Shown: in pieces, positions 63,699 to 64,000 of the stretch
Layout: the number at the start of each line of letters is the position of its first letter
Position numbering within the stretch: position 1 is the stretch's first letter
Source of the DNA: Anaerolineae bacterium
GTDB lineage: Bacteria > Chloroflexota > Anaerolineae > Aggregatilineales > Phototrophicaceae
Direction of reading: 5' to 3'
Length of the DNA stretch: 64,000 nucleotides
NCBI GenBank assembly: GCA_022821805.1
Contig: JAJECX010000001.1
Location: 1-64,000, forward strand
Made by a program: the position numbers and the translations under genes
The notes under the pieces: model-generated
Told to the model about the DNA's origin: nothing
What the model saw: the letters and a program-made list of their open reading frames with translations, nothing else
The model's database searches: none

Positions 63699-63727
63699 TT
63701 GAAGCGAAATGAACATTGTGCTAAAAT
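63699..63727 (+). promoter_or_regulatory. Internal promoter upstream of nuoJ
   Basis: TTGAAG (63699-63704) and TAAAAT (63722-63727), spacer 17. A start near 63734 would give a ~27-nt leader before the nuoJ ATG. Confidence 0.5.
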
Positions 63728-63734
63728 GCACAAT
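63715..63734. promoter_or_regulatory. CRP/FNR-type inverted repeat over the nuoJ -10 box
   Basis: Perfect 7-bp arms ATTGTGC (63715-63721) and GCACAAT (63728-63734) with a 6-nt centre that is exactly the TAAAAT box. The layout TGTG-N8-CACA equals the CRP-family operator spacing. Binding would cover the -10 and so repress. Confidence 0.45.
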
Positions 63735-63760
63735 CTCATTCTTAGCGGGAATTAGACTGT

Positions 63761-64000
63761 ATGGAATGGTTGTTCCTGGCTGTTAGCTTTGTAGCCGTAC
63801 TGGCGGCCGGCATGATGCTGACGCGGCAAAACGCGGTGCACAGCGCCCTCTTTTTGATCGTCAACTTCGGCTGCGTCGCCTTCCTGTATTTGATGCTGGA
63901 CGCGCCCTTCCTGGCGATGGTGCAGGTGACCGTCTATACCGGCGCGATCATGGTGCTCTTTCTCTTTGTCATTATGCTGCTCGGCGCCGAAACAACCACC
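63761..64000 (+). CDS. nuoJ: NADH-quinone oxidoreductase subunit J (partial, runs off the window)
   Basis: The first 80 codons are present from the ATG at 63761. MEWLFLAVSFVAVLAAGMML, NAVHSALFLIVNFGCVAFLYLML, and PFLAMVQVTVYTGAIMVLFLFVIMLLG are the conserved NuoJ helices. The 3' end lies beyond 64000. A separate promoter appears to precede it. Confidence 0.9.
   Translation, partial: MEWLFLAVSFVAVLAAGMMLTRQNAVHSALFLIVNFGCVAFLYLMLDAPFLAMVQVTVYTGAIMVLFLFVIMLLGAETTT

Overview
The window is a high-GC bacterial chromosome segment, most likely from a Chloroflexota (Anaerolineae-like) genome. This is inferred from gene content: a fused glycyl-tRNA synthetase, a Ser/Thr kinase with a C-terminal beta-propeller, FHA/SH3 proteins, a GldA / GldFG-type / DUF4340 export cluster and a full bacterial complex I operon. 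No rRNA, tRNA or CRISPR array was seen.

Layout. 1-9.8 kb: a minus-strand potB-potC-potD polyamine ABC importer flanked by REP-like hairpins, then a plus-strand run of GNAT acetyltransferase, FAD amine oxidase, N-carbamoylputrescine amidase-like hydrolase, PhzF-like enzyme and aldo/keto reductase. This looks like polyamine uptake and turnover. 9.9-16 kb: cdsA (minus strand), a membrane Ser/Thr kinase, frr, uppS and a second aldo/keto reductase. 16-20.6 kb (minus strand): a flippase-like membrane protein, alanine dehydrogenase, arginase and a C45-type Ntn hydrolase. 20.7-25.3 kb: a 29-residue predicted membrane mini-protein, a chelatase chlI/chlD gene with an A9 -1 frameshift site, and a broken FHA-SH3 gene. 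25.4-31.4 kb: a PfkB sugar kinase and a three-gene ABC export cluster. 31.5-39.1 kb: glyS (alpha and beta fused), dnaG-rpoD and endonuclease V. 39.2-45.2 kb: a TPR gene remnant, a glycosyltransferase, a membrane protein, a dipeptidase-like protein lacking zinc ligands, an ABC-F protein and a methyltransferase. 45.2-49.7 kb: a stand-alone rpoB with three candidate promoters and its own terminator, without rpoC. 49.7-53.7 kb: a three-gene minus-strand island (coiled coil plus HARE-HTH, GHKL/Bergerat ATPase, unknown protein). 54.0-64.0 kb: nuoA-B-C-D-E-F-(small TPR protein)-G-H-I-J, with nuoJ cut by the window end.

Most novel leads: the GHKL/HARE-HTH island, which I cannot match to a named system and which may act in defence or DNA transactions; the chlD frameshift gene, which could make both small and medium chelatase subunits from one locus; the mini-protein; and the nuoJ promoter whose -10 box sits inside a perfect CRP-type inverted repeat. 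All functions are read from motifs and context. No database search was run.
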